From: Actinomycetota bacterium
Lineage (GTDB): Bacteria > Actinomycetota > Acidimicrobiia > IMCC26256 > JAENVU01
Direction: 5' to 3'
Assembly: GCA_016870395.1 (NCBI GenBank)
Contig: VGBT01000005.1
Location: 39,756-103,755 of the forward strand
Length of the DNA: 64,000 nucleotides
Part shown: in pieces, positions 63,882 to 64,000 of the stretch
Layout: each line of letters begins with the position of its first letter
Numbering within the stretch: the first letter of the stretch is position 1
Translations under genes and position numbers: made by a program
Notes under the pieces: generated by a model
What the model saw: only the letters and a program-made list of their open reading frames with translations
The model's database searches: none
Told to the model about the DNA's origin: nothing

Positions 63882-64000
63882 CTACCGGCCGGAGACTTCC
63901 TGGCGAGTGACGGCCACCTCGGGCGGCGCCGTCACCGCGAGCCGAACCTGTCGGCCGCGCACGTCGGCGACCTCCACAACGATCCTGGTGCCGTCGGGAC
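63882..64000 (-). CDS. csrA: CsrA-like translational regulator, C-terminal part (5' end beyond window)
   Basis: The - strand frame enters from the right edge and ends at TAG 63882-63884, giving 39 residues: PDGTRIVVEVADVRGRQVRL followed by AVTAPPEVAVTRQEV. The spacing of VEVADVRGxQVRL and AP-EV-V-R-EV matches strands 3-5 and the RNA-binding C-terminal part of CsrA, which in flagellated bacteria is often next to fliW and flagellin genes. This suggests a motility region just beyond the window, but with so few residues the call is moderate. Confidence 0.6.
   Translation of the reverse strand, partial: PDGTRIVVEVADVRGRQVRLAVTAPPEVAVTRQEVSGR

Overview
The window is about 70% G+C, densely packed and carries many hallmarks of a free-living actinobacterium, most probably of the Acidimicrobiia or a neighbouring deep lineage (inference from gene content; no rRNA or other taxonomic marker is present). 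Supporting genes are the coenzyme F420 pathway genes cofD and cofE with a separate FMN protein and an F420-type luciferase-like oxidoreductase, a mycothiol-type maleylpyruvate isomerase family protein, an LCP envelope ligase, FtsEX, an acyl-CoA carboxylase alpha chain with BirA, and DUF3052, DUF3817 and DUF5719 proteins. No tRNA, rRNA, CRISPR array, prophage or intact insertion sequence was found.

Layout. 1-9.6 kb: fatty-acid, cofactor and redox housekeeping (enoyl-CoA hydratase fragment, GalT, LpdA-like reductase, broken PhzF, AccA, BirA, PabC/PabB). 9.6-18.8 kb: envelope sugar cluster on the + strand (LCP protein, dTDP-glucose dehydratase-like protein, UDP-glucose dehydrogenase, UDP-xylose synthase, two GT2 transferases, a histidine-rich membrane protein, NDP-sugar pyrophosphorylase, GalE), most joined by 4-base start/stop overlaps. 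18.8-21.1 kb: F420 genes on the - strand. 21.8-35.5 kb: large membrane glycosyltransferases, DUF5719, FtsH, phosphomannomutase and sugar isomerase. 35.6-46 kb: ahcY, comF, hpf, response regulator, secA, prfB, ftsE, ftsX, M23 peptidase. From memory, the order LCP-WbbL-ManB-F420 genes-PMM-SIS-SahH-ComF-HPF-SecA-(PrfB-FtsE-FtsX) resembles the mycobacterial chromosome around Rv3240c-Rv3267 plus the prfB-ftsEX block. 46-64 kb: accessory metabolism (peroxiredoxin, MFS, SRAP, thioesterases, SDR remnant, CAP-domain protein, ABC remnant, ABC1 kinase, PPK2, MsrA), ending in what looks like the C-terminus of CsrA.

Two themes stand out. First, about twenty start codons lie 6-10 bases after a TANNNT box, which suggests pervasive leaderless transcription. 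Second, the window contains three families of short palindromic intergenic repeats and at least six genes with internal deletions, frameshifts or premature stops (PhzF, FlgM-like, response regulator, SDR, ABC ATPase, ABC permease). One palindromic element sits exactly on the stop codons of a thioredoxin-like gene and of a shortened ribosome hibernation factor. Assembly error cannot be excluded for the single-base lesions.
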